Below the pieces are notes generated by a model, which was not told the DNA's origin, searched no databases, and worked only from the letters and a program-made list of their open reading frames with translations. A stretch of DNA of 64,000 bases, from assembly GCF_006716565.1 (NCBI RefSeq), contig NZ_VFPG01000002.1, forward strand, positions 62,001 to 126,000, read 5' to 3'. A program made the position numbers and the translations under genes. Source of the stretch: Nocardia bhagyanarayanae. GTDB lineage: Bacteria > Actinomycetota > Actinomycetes > Mycobacteriales > Mycobacteriaceae. Below, in pieces: positions 24,251 to 33,311 of this stretch (position 1 is the first letter of the stretch; each line of letters starts with the position of its first letter).

Positions 24251-25720
24251 ATGAGTCTTCTCGTGCCACAAAGTGTCAGTGCGGTGTCCGACGGGGCCAG
24301 GCAGCTGCGGACCCAGCTGTCCTGGCGGGTCCAGCGCGTCGGCGTCCGTTTCGTGCGCCGTTATCCGACCAGGGTGCGTCCACTGGCCGAACCACCGGCG
24401 GGCAGCGGATTGCGCCCGACGGTCGGCGATTTCGGACCGCCGGGCATCGGATACACCTTGCACACCCTGGCCGATCCGATCGAGTTCGCGCGCGACCGCT
24501 TCGAGCGGTTCGGCCCGGTGCAGTGGATGGGCGTGCTCGGCAGGCCGGTGGTCACCGTCGGGAGCCCGGAGGCGTTCGAGGTCGTCATGCTCGATCGGGA
24601 CAAGGTCTTCTCCGCGCAGCGCGGCTGGGAATGGCTCATCGGCCCGTTCTTCCGCGGCGGCCTGCTGCTGCGCGACTTCGACGAGCATCTGTTCCATCGC
24701 CGGATCATGCAGCAGGCGTTCACCCGGCCGCGCCTGGTCGGCTATCTCGAGCTGACCACGCCGCTGCTGCGCGACGGCATCCAGAAGTGGCGTCCCGCCG
24801 CGAACTTTCCCGTCTACAGCGCCATCAAGAAGCTGCTGCTGCAACAGGCCACCGAGGTGTTCGCGGGCGCCGCGCTCGGACCAGAGGGGACCAAGCTCGA
24901 GCACGCCTTCGAGGACGCGGTGCACGGCGGCACGGCGTTGGTCCGCGCCAATCTGCCCGGCGGGGTGTGGGCGCGCGGGCTGCGCGGTCGCCGGGTGCTC
25001 GAGGAGTACTTCCGCCGCGAGCTTCCCGTCAAACGCGCGGGCCAGGGCAACGACCTGTTCAGCGTGCTGTGCCGGGCCAGCACCGTGGAGGGGCACACCT
25101 TCACCGACGACGAGGTCGTCCAGCACATGATCTTCGTGATGATGGCCGCACACGACACCAGCACGATCGCCTCCGCCATGCTGGTGCACGAGCTGGGCAG
25201 GCATCCGGAGTGGCAGGAGCGGTTGCGCGCGGAATCCCGTGCGCTCGGCAAGGATTCGCTCGACTACGACGATCTGGACCGGCTGCCCGCGCTGGACATG
25301 GCGTTCAAGGAGGCACTGCGGATGTACGCGCCGGTCGCGCAGCAGGCCCGCGAGACCCTGCGCGACACCGACATCCTCGGCCACTACGTGCCGCGGGGAA
25401 CACTGATCATGTGCGGCCCGTACACGATGATGCGCACCGACGAATTCTGGCGCGATCCCACCGCTTTCGACCCCGAGCGGTTCGCGCCGGAGCGCCGTGA
25501 GGACAAGTCGCACCGCTTCGCCTGGTCGCCGTTCGGCGGCGGGGCGCACAAGTGCATCGGGCTCTACTTCGGCGGGATGACGGTGAAGGCCGTGCTGCAC
25601 CAGATGCTGCTCCGGTACCGCTGGACCGTGCCCGCGGACTACCAGGTGCCGCTGGTGGCGGGGACCGGTCCCACACCAGCCGACGGGCTGCCCATCCGGC
25701 TCGAACGGATCCGGCCGTGA
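24251..25720 (+). CDS. Cytochrome P450, CYP136-like
   Basis: 489 residues, longer than typical actinobacterial P450s. The N-terminal AEPPAGSGLRPTVGD, central IGPFFRGGLLLRDFDEHLFH, I-helix MMAAHDTST, K-helix FKEALRMYAP and heme loop SPFGGGAHKCIG all align with mycobacterial CYP136. Oxygen-activation residues are canonical here. Substrate unknown; lipid or sterol-like is possible. The stop overlaps the ferredoxin start by GTGA, so the electron donor is coupled. Confidence 0.9.
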   Translation: MSLLVPQSVSAVSDGARQLRTQLSWRVQRVGVRFVRRYPTRVRPLAEPPAGSGLRPTVGDFGPPGIGYTLHTLADPIEFARDRFERFGPVQWMGVLGRPVVTVGSPEAFEVVMLDRDKVFSAQRGWEWLIGPFFRGGLLLRDFDEHLFHRRIMQQAFTRPRLVGYLELTTPLLRDGIQKWRPAANFPVYSAIKKLLLQQATEVFAGAALGPEGTKLEHAFEDAVHGGTALVRANLPGGVWARGLRGRRVLEEYFRRELPVKRAGQGNDLFSVLCRASTVEGHTFTDDEVVQHMIFVMMAAHDTSTIASAMLVHELGRHPEWQERLRAESRALGKDSLDYDDLDRLPALDMAFKEALRMYAPVAQQARETLRDTDILGHYVPRGTLIMCGPYTMMRTDEFWRDPTAFDPERFAPERREDKSHRFAWSPFGGGAHKCIGLYFGGMTVKAVLHQMLLRYRWTVPADYQVPLVAGTGPTPADGLPIRLERIRP

Positions 25721-25911
25721 GGCTCGCGGCCGACCGCGGCCGGTGCGAGGGGCACGGCATGTGCGAGGCGCTGGCGCCCGCGCTGTTCCGCGTCGGCGCG
25801 GACGGCGTCGTCGAGCCGCTCGTCGAGTCGGTATCGCCGCCGGATGCCGAGGTGGTGGCGCTGGCAGTCGACAGCTGTCCTGTCCAGGCGTTACGGTGGG
25901 CGGCGGATTGA
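25717..25911 (+). CDS. Single-cluster ferredoxin ([3Fe-4S] type) for the P450
   Basis: 64 residues starting at GTG and overlapping the P450 stop (GTGA). The cluster motif is CEGHGMC with a distal CP (DSCPVQAL): His occupies the position where [4Fe-4S] proteins have Cys, the variant found in P450-linked ferredoxins of mycobacteria. It should pass electrons to the upstream P450. Confidence 0.9.
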   Translation: MRLAADRGRCEGHGMCEALAPALFRVGADGVVEPLVESVSPPDAEVVALAVDSCPVQALRWAAD

Positions 25912-25970
25912 TTGTCATCGGCAAATATGTCGCTATACTCGCGAGGCTCGCCCTCTGACATCCTCGCGAG
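25912..25970 (+). promoter_or_regulatory. Promoter and stem-loop before the DUF1254 gene
   Basis: TTGTCA (25912-25917) and TATACT (25934-25939) with a 16-bp spacer. Just downstream CTCGCGAGG (25938-25946) pairs perfectly with CCTCGCGAG (25962-25970), a hairpin that ends beside the ribosome site and could block it. Confidence 0.55.
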
Positions 25971-25977
25971 GAGACTC

Positions 25978-27405
25978 ATGAACGAGTGGGATGGTGCGCA
26001 TTCATCGGGTGCGGGACGCAAGATCACGCGCCGCACCGTGCTCGGCTGGGCGACGACGGCCGCTGTCGGCCTCGCCGCGTGCGACCGGGCGGCCGAGGAG
26101 GATCCCGCCGTCCGGAGCGAAGCCGACCTCATCGCGAACGAGGCCTACGTCTTCGGCTACCCGCTGGTGCTGATGCACGCGACGCGGGACGCCGCGCTGA
26201 AGAGCACGCCGATCAACCGCTTCCAGCACGCCGAGTCGCTGCCGACGCCGGATCGGCGCGACGTGGTGCGGATGAACCTGGACACGCTGTACTCCACCGC
26301 GTGGCTCGATCTTTCGCGCGGGCCGATCGTGCTTCAGGTTCCTGCGACCGACCCCGGCCGCTACTGGCTGATGCAGATCATGGATGCCTGGACCAACACC
26401 ATCCACAATCCGAGCAGCGTGCGCCCCCAAGTCCGGCCCGGCGTGCCGACTCCGCCGTTCACCTACGTGATCACCGGCCCGAACTGGTCCGGCGCCCTCC
26501 CGGAGGATCTGACACCGCTGCCGACGCCGACCCCCACCGTCTGGATACTCGGTCGCATCCAGGTCAACGGCGCCGCCGACATCCCCGCCGTTCGTGACAT
26601 CCAACGGGGGATACGGCTGGCGCCGCTCGACGACTGGGTCGCGCGCCGCGTCGCGCCCGCCGACCCGGTCGAACCCGCCGAACCGTCGAAGCCGCCCGCC
26701 GAGCAGGTCGACGACATGGACGCCAGAGACTTCTTCGACCAGCTCTGCGTCCTCATGGACACCGATCCACCCGCGCCCGCCGACGAACCCGCGATGGCAC
26801 GGTTCGCCGAGATCGGGATCGCGCCGGGCGGCAGCGTCCGCGGCCTCTCCGACGCGGACTTGGCAGACGCGGCAACCGATGCCAAGCACACCATCGACGT
26901 CTACGTCGACCCGCAGACCCGAATAATCAACGACTGGACCTTCGATCCGCGAATCGGCACGTACGGCACCGATTACCTGCACCGCGCGTCCGTCGCGCGA
27001 CACAACCTCGGCGCCAACCTGGCCGAGGACGCGATCTATCCCACCTACTACGGCACCGCGGACGACAACGGCACGCCCGCCCGGTTCCGCCTGCGCTTCG
27101 CCGCCGGACAGACGCCACCGGTCGACGCGTTCTGGTCGCTCACCGCGTACGGCGAGGACGACTACCTGGTGCCCAACCCGGCGGGTATCTACGCGGTGGG
27201 CCATCAGGTGCCCGTAGTGCCCGGCCTCGACGGCTCGATCGAGCTGGCGATTCAGCACGACGATCCGGGATCCGCGGTCCCACAGGGCAATTGGCTGCCG
27301 ATTCCGTCGGAAGGCCCGTTCTCGCTCGCCATGCGGTTGTTCGCGCCGCGCCCCGAGGCGATCGCCGGCCGTTGGCAGCCGCCGCCGGTCACCCTCTTAC
27401 CGTGA
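25978..27405 (+). CDS. Exported DUF1254/DUF1214 protein
   Basis: 475 residues. The N-terminus has a twin-arginine signal (TRRTVLGWATTAAVGLAAC) with a lipobox cysteine, so it is probably a Tat-exported lipoprotein. The DUF1254 block contains NEAYVFGYPLVLMH and RMNLDTLYSTAWLDL; the DUF1214 block contains YGEDDYLVPNPAGIYAVG. Function of these envelope proteins is unknown. GAGGAGA precedes the ATG. Confidence 0.85.
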   Translation: MNEWDGAHSSGAGRKITRRTVLGWATTAAVGLAACDRAAEEDPAVRSEADLIANEAYVFGYPLVLMHATRDAALKSTPINRFQHAESLPTPDRRDVVRMNLDTLYSTAWLDLSRGPIVLQVPATDPGRYWLMQIMDAWTNTIHNPSSVRPQVRPGVPTPPFTYVITGPNWSGALPEDLTPLPTPTPTVWILGRIQVNGAADIPAVRDIQRGIRLAPLDDWVARRVAPADPVEPAEPSKPPAEQVDDMDARDFFDQLCVLMDTDPPAPADEPAMARFAEIGIAPGGSVRGLSDADLADAATDAKHTIDVYVDPQTRIINDWTFDPRIGTYGTDYLHRASVARHNLGANLAEDAIYPTYYGTADDNGTPARFRLRFAAGQTPPVDAFWSLTAYGEDDYLVPNPAGIYAVGHQVPVVPGLDGSIELAIQHDDPGSAVPQGNWLPIPSEGPFSLAMRLFAPRPEAIAGRWQPPPVTLLP

Positions 27406-27478
27406 AGCGCGCGGCCGTCCCGTGCGTGCTGCGTAGTCTTGTCGCGACACGTCCGCCGAGCCGCGACCGGAGCGCCCC

Positions 27479-28603
27479 GTGACCGAACCAAGTCCCTTCC
27501 CGGTACGCGCGAGCGAGCGCCGCGCGCTCGACCGCGTCGGCGAACTCGCCGCGGAATTCCGTACTGTCGCGGCGGATTACGACGAACGTGCCGAGATCGC
27601 CGTCGAGCACCTGACCGCGTTGCGCGATGCCGAGGTCGATCGCGCGGTACTGCCGGAGCGCGTCGGCGGCACGGGCCTGAGCTATCAGGTGTTCGGACAG
27701 CTGGTGCGCACGCTGGCGAAGGCCGACCCCTCCACCGCGACCATCTGGACCATGCACGCGGGCGCGGGCGTCGCGCTGGCGGAGATCACCGCGGCGACGC
27801 TCGGTCCCTTCTTCGCCGAGGAATTCTTGGCGGGCAAGCGATTCGCTAACGCGCTCTCCGAACCCGCCAGCGGCAATCGGTTCCTCCAGCCGCAGCAGGA
27901 GGCGCTGCCCGCGCCCGGCGGCTGGGAGCTGACCGGCGCCAAGCGGTTCGTCTCCGGCGCCGAGATCGCCGACTACCTCTTCGTCAACGCCCTGGTCGAC
28001 GGCGTGCCGACCTTCTTCGGCGTGGCGCCGGACGCGACGGTGTCGATCATTCCGATCTGGGACACCCTCGGGCTGCGCGCCACCCGCAGTCAGCTGCTGT
28101 CGTTCGAGCGAACTCTCCTGCGCGCCGAGTACCGCGGAAGACGGCCCGACGCGGGCGATTTCGCGGTGATCCCCGCCGGGCTGCCAGCCCTCTCGCTGGG
28201 CATCGCCGACGCGGCGCTGGACGCCCTGGTCGAGCACGCGTCGTCGCGGCTGATCCTCGGCGCCCCGCTGTCGCACCAGCAGTGGGTGCAGCACGAGGTC
28301 GCCGACGCGCAGACCAGGCTGGCCGCCGCGCATGCGCTGTACGAGCGCGCATTGTGGCAGGCGGACAACGGGATTCCGGCGTTCCTGCCCACGCTCGGGC
28401 GGGCCAAGTACCTCGCCAACAAGGTCGCCGTCGACGTCGCGCAACTCGGCGTGCGGGTCGGCGGCGCCTCCGGATACCTCAAGAGCTCGCCCATCCAGCG
28501 GCACCTGCGCGATGCCGAAGCCGGTCAGCTCATGGCGTATTCGACCGAGGTGCTCGCCGGTGTGATCGGCAAGGAAGTCCTCGGCGTGGTCGACGGGGAG
28601 TGA
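27479..28603 (+). CDS. Acyl-CoA dehydrogenase family protein
   Basis: 374 residues in the three-domain ACAD fold: N-terminal helices, a middle beta domain with WELTGAKRFVSGAEIADY, and a C-terminal helical bundle. GGASGYLKSSPIQRHLRDAEA near the end resembles the DszC/flavin-monooxygenase-like branch rather than classical fatty-acid dehydrogenases, since the usual EGTxxIQ glutamate segment is absent. It could be an oxygenating or atypical dehydrogenase. GTG start. Confidence 0.75.
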   Translation: MTEPSPFPVRASERRALDRVGELAAEFRTVAADYDERAEIAVEHLTALRDAEVDRAVLPERVGGTGLSYQVFGQLVRTLAKADPSTATIWTMHAGAGVALAEITAATLGPFFAEEFLAGKRFANALSEPASGNRFLQPQQEALPAPGGWELTGAKRFVSGAEIADYLFVNALVDGVPTFFGVAPDATVSIIPIWDTLGLRATRSQLLSFERTLLRAEYRGRRPDAGDFAVIPAGLPALSLGIADAALDALVEHASSRLILGAPLSHQQWVQHEVADAQTRLAAAHALYERALWQADNGIPAFLPTLGRAKYLANKVAVDVAQLGVRVGGASGYLKSSPIQRHLRDAEAGQLMAYSTEVLAGVIGKEVLGVVDGE

Positions 28604-28615
28604 TCCGGTCGCACG

Positions 28616-30661
28616 TCACGGGGTGACGATGGCGAAGCCGGGATCCGGCTTGTCGAACAGGCCGGGCAGCCGTGCCAGCGCCGCGGCGTCGCCCTCGATC
28701 GCGATCTCGCCGTCGCGCACCGCCGCGCGCAGATCGCCGCCCGCGAGAAAAGCCCGCAACAGCGCGGCGCGGGTGAGGACGATCGTGGCGTCCGGCGGGG
28801 GCAGTCCGTCGCCGGGGCGGCGGTCGTAGTGCACGAGCACACCGTTGCGCAGTTCGGCGCGGTGCGTGCGATCGCCCTCGTCGCGGAATCGCCAGTCGGT
28901 GACCAGCCGCGTGTCCCACGCCTTCGGTCCGTCGACGCGCAGCGACATCGCGTCGAACGCCTGCTCCACGCTGATCGCGGCGAGCAGGCCCGTCGAATTC
29001 GCCTGGGTCGGTGTGCCGAACGAGCCGTTGCGCAGTTCGTGCGCACCGCTGAGATAGAAGTTGCGCCAGGTGGCGTTCTCGGCGCCGTAGGCCAGCTGCT
29101 CGAAGGCGCTGGCCTGCAGATGCTTTGCCGTCGTATCGGCCGGGTCGGCGAAGACGACGTAGTTCACCATCTGCGCCACCCACCGATAGTCGCCCGCGTC
29201 GTAGGCGCGCTGCGCCTTCTTCAGGACCTCCTTCGCGCCGCCCATCGCCTCGACGTGGCGCTTGGCGGACTCGACCGGCGGATGTTCCCACAGGTGTGCG
29301 GGATTGCCGTCGAACCAGCCCATGTAGCGCTGGTAGACGGCCTTGACGTTGTGGCTGACCGAACCGTAATAGCCCTGTGCCGACCAGGTTTTCGTCAGCT
29401 CCGGCGGCAGCTGGATCAGCTCGGCGATCTCGGCGCCGACATGACCCTTGTTGAGCAGCCGCAGCGTCTGGTCGTTGAGGTAGCCGTACAGATCACGTTG
29501 CGCCGAAAGGAATTCCACGATCCGGTCGGTGCCCCAGACCGGCCAGTGATGGGAGGAGAACACCACGTCGCTGGCGCGGCCGTAGCGGTTGATCGATTCG
29601 GTCAGGTACTTCGACCACACGTGCGGGTCCCGGACCAGCGCGCCCCGCAGGGTCAGGATGTTGTGCATGGTGTGGGTGGCGTTCTCGGCCATGCACAGCA
29701 CCCTGCGGTCGGGGAAGTAGAAGTTCATCTCCGAGGGCGCCTCGGTGCCCGGCGTCAGCTGGAACACCATGCGGACGCCGTCGATCGTCTCCTCTTGATC
29801 CGTGCGGACGATGTCGACGGTGGGCTCGATCAGGGTGACGGTGCCGAGCGAGGTGGTCTGTCCGAGGCCCGCCCCGATCTGTCCCTTCGGACCGCGCGGC
29901 AGGGCGGCGCCGTACATGTACGCCGCGCGGCGCGCCATCGCGGTCCCGGCGTAGATGTTCTCGGCGACAGCGTGTTCCAGGAAGCCGACGGGCGCGAGCG
30001 CCGGGCAGCGACCCTCGGCGACGTCCCGCTGGGTGGTCACGCCGAGCGCGCCGCCGAAGTGATCGACGTGGGAATGGCTGTAGATCAGACCGGTGACCGG
30101 ACGGTTCCCGCGGTGCGCGCGGTAGAGCGCCAGTCCGGCGGCCGCGGTCTCGGCCGAGATCAGCGGGTCGATCACGATCACGCCGGTGTCGCCCTCGACC
30201 AGCGTCATGTTCGACAGGTCGAGACCGCGGATCTGATAGAAGCCGGGCGCGATCTCGTACAGTCCCTGCTTCACGGTGAGCTGGGATTGCCGCCACAGGC
30301 TCGGATGCGCCGACTGCGGGCAGGGTTCGCGCAGGAATGCGTAGGAGTCGTTGTCCCACACCACCTTTCCCCGCTCGTCGGTGACCACGCCTGGTTCGAG
30401 CGCGGCCAGGAAGCCGCGGTCGGCGTCGGCGAAGTCGGCGGTGTCGGAGAAGGGCAGGGTTTCGGCGGCCCGCTGGTTGGCGGCGCGAATGTGCTCGCTC
30501 GGGTCGGTCGGTGTCGCCGAGGGGCGCACCTGGTCGTCGTCCGCGCAGCCGCCGAGTCCGACGCCGACGCCCGCGGCCGCCAGCGCCGCCGCGCCGACGC
30601 CGAAGACGCCGCGCCGGGACACCCGCGGGCTCGTCGTGTCGCCGTTCTCCCGCTCGACCAT
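28616..30661 (-). CDS. SdsA1-type alkylsulfatase, exported
   Basis: 681 residues. A Tat-type signal with SRRGVFGVGAAALAAAG and a lipobox-like GLGGC precedes a metallo-beta-lactamase domain whose zinc motif is YSHSHVDHFGG; further ligands are in MAENATHT and FSSHHWPV. A dimerisation domain follows, and the C-terminal ~120 residues are SCP2-like (ATIVLTRAALLRAFLAGG). The enzyme hydrolyses alkyl sulfates such as SDS to alcohols. AGGAG precedes the ATG. A divergent TetR gene and a 27-bp operator suggest ligand induction. Confidence 0.9.
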   Translation of the reverse strand: MVERENGDTTSPRVSRRGVFGVGAAALAAAGVGVGLGGCADDDQVRPSATPTDPSEHIRAANQRAAETLPFSDTADFADADRGFLAALEPGVVTDERGKVVWDNDSYAFLREPCPQSAHPSLWRQSQLTVKQGLYEIAPGFYQIRGLDLSNMTLVEGDTGVIVIDPLISAETAAAGLALYRAHRGNRPVTGLIYSHSHVDHFGGALGVTTQRDVAEGRCPALAPVGFLEHAVAENIYAGTAMARRAAYMYGAALPRGPKGQIGAGLGQTTSLGTVTLIEPTVDIVRTDQEETIDGVRMVFQLTPGTEAPSEMNFYFPDRRVLCMAENATHTMHNILTLRGALVRDPHVWSKYLTESINRYGRASDVVFSSHHWPVWGTDRIVEFLSAQRDLYGYLNDQTLRLLNKGHVGAEIAELIQLPPELTKTWSAQGYYGSVSHNVKAVYQRYMGWFDGNPAHLWEHPPVESAKRHVEAMGGAKEVLKKAQRAYDAGDYRWVAQMVNYVVFADPADTTAKHLQASAFEQLAYGAENATWRNFYLSGAHELRNGSFGTPTQANSTGLLAAISVEQAFDAMSLRVDGPKAWDTRLVTDWRFRDEGDRTHRAELRNGVLVHYDRRPGDGLPPPDATIVLTRAALLRAFLAGGDLRAAVRDGEIAIEGDAAALARLPGLFDKPDPGFAIVTP

Positions 30662-30732
30662 GCGCGCTCCTAGCTCGTCGCGGGCGTTCGCCCCGTAGTT
30701 GCCGCCCATCGGCGGTTTCGGTCGACGATACG

Positions 30733-30759
30733 CACTATTGCAGTGATACTGCAATAGTG
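30733..30759. promoter_or_regulatory. 27-bp perfect inverted repeat, TetR operator
   Basis: Arms CACTATTGCAGT and its exact complement, separated by GAT, between the alkylsulfatase and TetR genes. Confidence 0.8.
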
Positions 30760-30832
30760 ATTCCACCTCCGGATGTCGGCCGGACACGGGCCGGTCAGCG
30801 CTCGCCCGCGCGGTCTGTGATCGGATGCGGTC

Positions 30833-31450
30833 ATGGCTGAGGGCACGACCGGCGCGCGACGGCGCCGCAATCCGGAGCAGACCCGGGGCGCGATCATCGA
30901 CGCCCTGCTCGCCGCCGTGAAGGAGGGCATCTTCGCGCCGACGGCCAAGGACATCGCGCAGCGTGCGGGGGCCTCCGAGCGCAGCATCTTCGTGCACTTT
31001 CCGGCCATCGACGATCTGCGGATCGCCGCCGTCGACCGGCAGTCCGAACAGGTCGAGGCGCTGATCCGGACCATCGACCCCGCGCTGCCGCTGGACCGGC
31101 GCATCGAGCTGGTCGTCGAGCAGAGCGCCGACATCTTCGCGCTCCAGCGCAATCCCCGCGTGCTCGGCCTGCTCGAATCGCACAGCCTGCCCGCCGTCGA
31201 CGCGCGAATGCGGCTGACCGACAGGCGGATTCGCGCCGCGCTCGCGCATGCGTTCGGCGCCGAACTGACGCGCGACGGCGAACGCGACGAGCAGCTGCTC
31301 GACGCGATCGACGCCACCGTCGGCTGGCCCTTCCGGCACCACCTGGTGGAACGGCGCGGACTTTCCCGTGCGGCCGCCTCCGCCGCCGTCCGGCGCGCGC
31401 TGGTGGCGCTGCTGGCCGCGGATCATTCCGGCCGGTCCGATTTCGGGTAG
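30833..31450 (+). CDS. TetR-family regulator of the alkylsulfatase
   Basis: 205 residues with a basic N-terminus and the helix-turn-helix APTAKDIAQRAGASERSIFVH. The C-terminal domain is helical and Arg/Ala-rich. Its divergent position across the palindrome points to control of the alkylsulfatase and itself. Confidence 0.85.
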   Translation: MAEGTTGARRRRNPEQTRGAIIDALLAAVKEGIFAPTAKDIAQRAGASERSIFVHFPAIDDLRIAAVDRQSEQVEALIRTIDPALPLDRRIELVVEQSADIFALQRNPRVLGLLESHSLPAVDARMRLTDRRIRAALAHAFGAELTRDGERDEQLLDAIDATVGWPFRHHLVERRGLSRAAASAAVRRALVALLAADHSGRSDFG

Positions 31451-31525
31451 TCGACTACTCGCGCGATCCGGTTCGCGGTCGGCAGAATCGGCGAGCAAAC
31501 AAGCCGAGTTCAAGGGGGTGCCAGA

Positions 31526-32029
31526 TTGTCCGACGAGCGCAAGGCGTTGTCGCCCGCTCCGCACAACGAGCCGCCGCTGCGCGGCTTTCACGCACCGCGG
31601 CGGTACCAGCCGTGCCGGGTGCGCCCGCGCGGAGAGGCGACTGCCGGTGCGGGCGTTCAGCGCGTCGTCCGGGAATCGCACGCCACCGCGGTACAGGACG
31701 AGCTGCTCGTCTCGGCGCGCAAGTTCGCGGAGCGCTCGCTGCGCCTCACATTGGAGGTGCTGGACCAGCGCAGGCCGATCGGACAGCTGGCGTCCGTCGC
31801 CGACGCCGCGGTGGTGTCGGCGGTGCGCACCCTGATCGCGGGCGATCTGGCGCCGGGCCGCAGTCTGGGTGTCGCCGTGCTGGCGCGCGTCGCGGTGACA
31901 CCGGTGGACGCGCGCACGGCGGAAGTCTTCGCCGGCTACGACCGCGGACCGCGACGATTCGCCCTCGCGGGCCGCATCGTGCACACCCGCGCGTCAGGTT
32001 GGCGCCTGACCGTGTTGCGCATCCGCTGA
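31526..32029 (+). CDS. Rv3235-family protein
   Basis: 167 residues starting at TTG. The N-terminal third is disordered and Pro/Arg-rich; the rest follows the Rv3235-type pattern with RLTLEVLDQRRPIGQLASV, a central AVRTLIAGDLAPGRSLG and a C-terminal TAEVFAGYDRGPRRFALAGR block. Function unknown; in mycobacteria the relative lies near secA, which is not the case here. Confidence 0.8.
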   Translation: MSDERKALSPAPHNEPPLRGFHAPRRYQPCRVRPRGEATAGAGVQRVVRESHATAVQDELLVSARKFAERSLRLTLEVLDQRRPIGQLASVADAAVVSAVRTLIAGDLAPGRSLGVAVLARVAVTPVDARTAEVFAGYDRGPRRFALAGRIVHTRASGWRLTVLRIR

Positions 32030-32179
32030 GTGGCATCGCGCCGCGCGATTTCGGCTTTCGCGGAGCTCGCAGGCCGGCCCGCCGAGTGGATCGTGCCTCG
32101 CGGCACGGCGAGCCGACGCCGATTCGGGTAGTTGGCTACCCGAGTCGCGCTCGACCGCCTTGCGCCACCCGAGGAAACC

Positions 32180-33190
32180 TCAGCGCGGCCCGTTGGTGTT
32201 CAGAAACAGCACGGGACCCGCACCGAAACCGCCCTCCGCGTTGCGGAAGTGCAACGCGGCCAGCGCCTTGGCGGTGTAGACCGGCTCCAAGACGAGACCC
32301 TCGCGTCCACGCGCGATCGCGGCCGCCTCGGAAGCGGCGGGGATCGGGTGACCGTAACCGGGGCCGAGCCAGTCTCTGGTGATCTCGAGATCGTCGGCCG
32401 TGAGCCGCGGTGGATCGAAGACCGCGCCGCGCTCGCGCAGCAGCGCGACCGTGCGGTCCGCCAACCGCAGCAGCGTCGGAGCGTCGAGGCGCAGGGTGTC
32501 GTTGACGACGACGCCGAACACCCGGGTGCGGAGTCCGGCGAGCCGCAGTCCGAGCGCCAGCCCGGCCGCCGTCCCGCCGGAGCCGATCGCGGTGACGACA
32601 TGCGAGGGTTCGGGCAGGACGCCGGCGCGGACCTGCGCGCCGATCTCCAAACCCGCCTCGACGTAACCGAGGACGCCGAGCGGCGCGGAACCGCCCGCGG
32701 GCAGGTAGTAGGGGGCCGCGCCCGGGCGCCAGTGCTTGGCGTACAGCAGCGGAGCGGCGAGCACGGTGCGCAATTTGGTGCGGGTGCGGTGAATCTCCGC
32801 GCCGGAGGCCCGTAGACGCGCGAGTTGCGTCCGCACGTGCTCGTCGATCGGCTGGTCGATCAGCGCGAGCACCGTGCGCAGCCCGAGGCCGCGCCCGTAC
32901 AGCGCTGCGGCGAGACCCCAGTTGGTGCCGATGCCGCCAACCGTCAGCAAGGTTCGGCGTCCGTCCCGCACCGCCTCGGGCAGCAGCCATTCCAGCTTGC
33001 GCACCTTGTTGCCGCCCCAGCCGCCGTCGCCGTAGCCGCTCTCGTCTTTCAGCCAGACCGGAGCGACGCCAGTGGAGAGCCCGTGCAGCGGTCGCACCGG
33101 TGTCGGCGCGGTGCCGAGCCGTTGGAAGGGGAGGTCGTCCGCGACCTCGGGGAAACGCTCGTGCAGCAGCGGCGTCGCTCGGGTGTCCAT
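32180..33190 (-). CDS. ACC deaminase / D-cysteine desulfhydrase family PLP enzyme
   Basis: 336 residues of fold-type II. The PLP lysine motif GGNKVRKLEW is present near residue 59 and the phosphate-binding ITAIGSGGTAAGLALGL near 205. Substrate-specific residues were not resolved, so it may act on D-cysteine, ACC or a related amino acid. The ATG follows GGAGAG. Confidence 0.8.
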   Translation of the reverse strand: MDTRATPLLHERFPEVADDLPFQRLGTAPTPVRPLHGLSTGVAPVWLKDESGYGDGGWGGNKVRKLEWLLPEAVRDGRRTLLTVGGIGTNWGLAAALYGRGLGLRTVLALIDQPIDEHVRTQLARLRASGAEIHRTRTKLRTVLAAPLLYAKHWRPGAAPYYLPAGGSAPLGVLGYVEAGLEIGAQVRAGVLPEPSHVVTAIGSGGTAAGLALGLRLAGLRTRVFGVVVNDTLRLDAPTLLRLADRTVALLRERGAVFDPPRLTADDLEITRDWLGPGYGHPIPAASEAAAIARGREGLVLEPVYTAKALAALHFRNAEGGFGAGPVLFLNTNGPR

Positions 33191-33311
33191 GGTCTCTCCA
33201 GCCTGCGGCGCCCGTGTGAAACGAGTCCGGTTTGGGCCGCGTGGCCAACCCTATGACACTCACATCCTCATATTCGACCCATGACGGGATTACTGAACTA
33301 CCTTTGACCTG

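Noticed and set aside
23495..25924. A single 809-codon minus-strand frame as one fused gene
   Set aside because: Only the last ~218 codons form a TetR protein; the rest is antisense to the P450.
28616..31984. Alkylsulfatase extended upstream to more than 1,100 codons
   Set aside because: The extension crosses the operator and the antisense TetR gene; a good ribosome site supports 30661.
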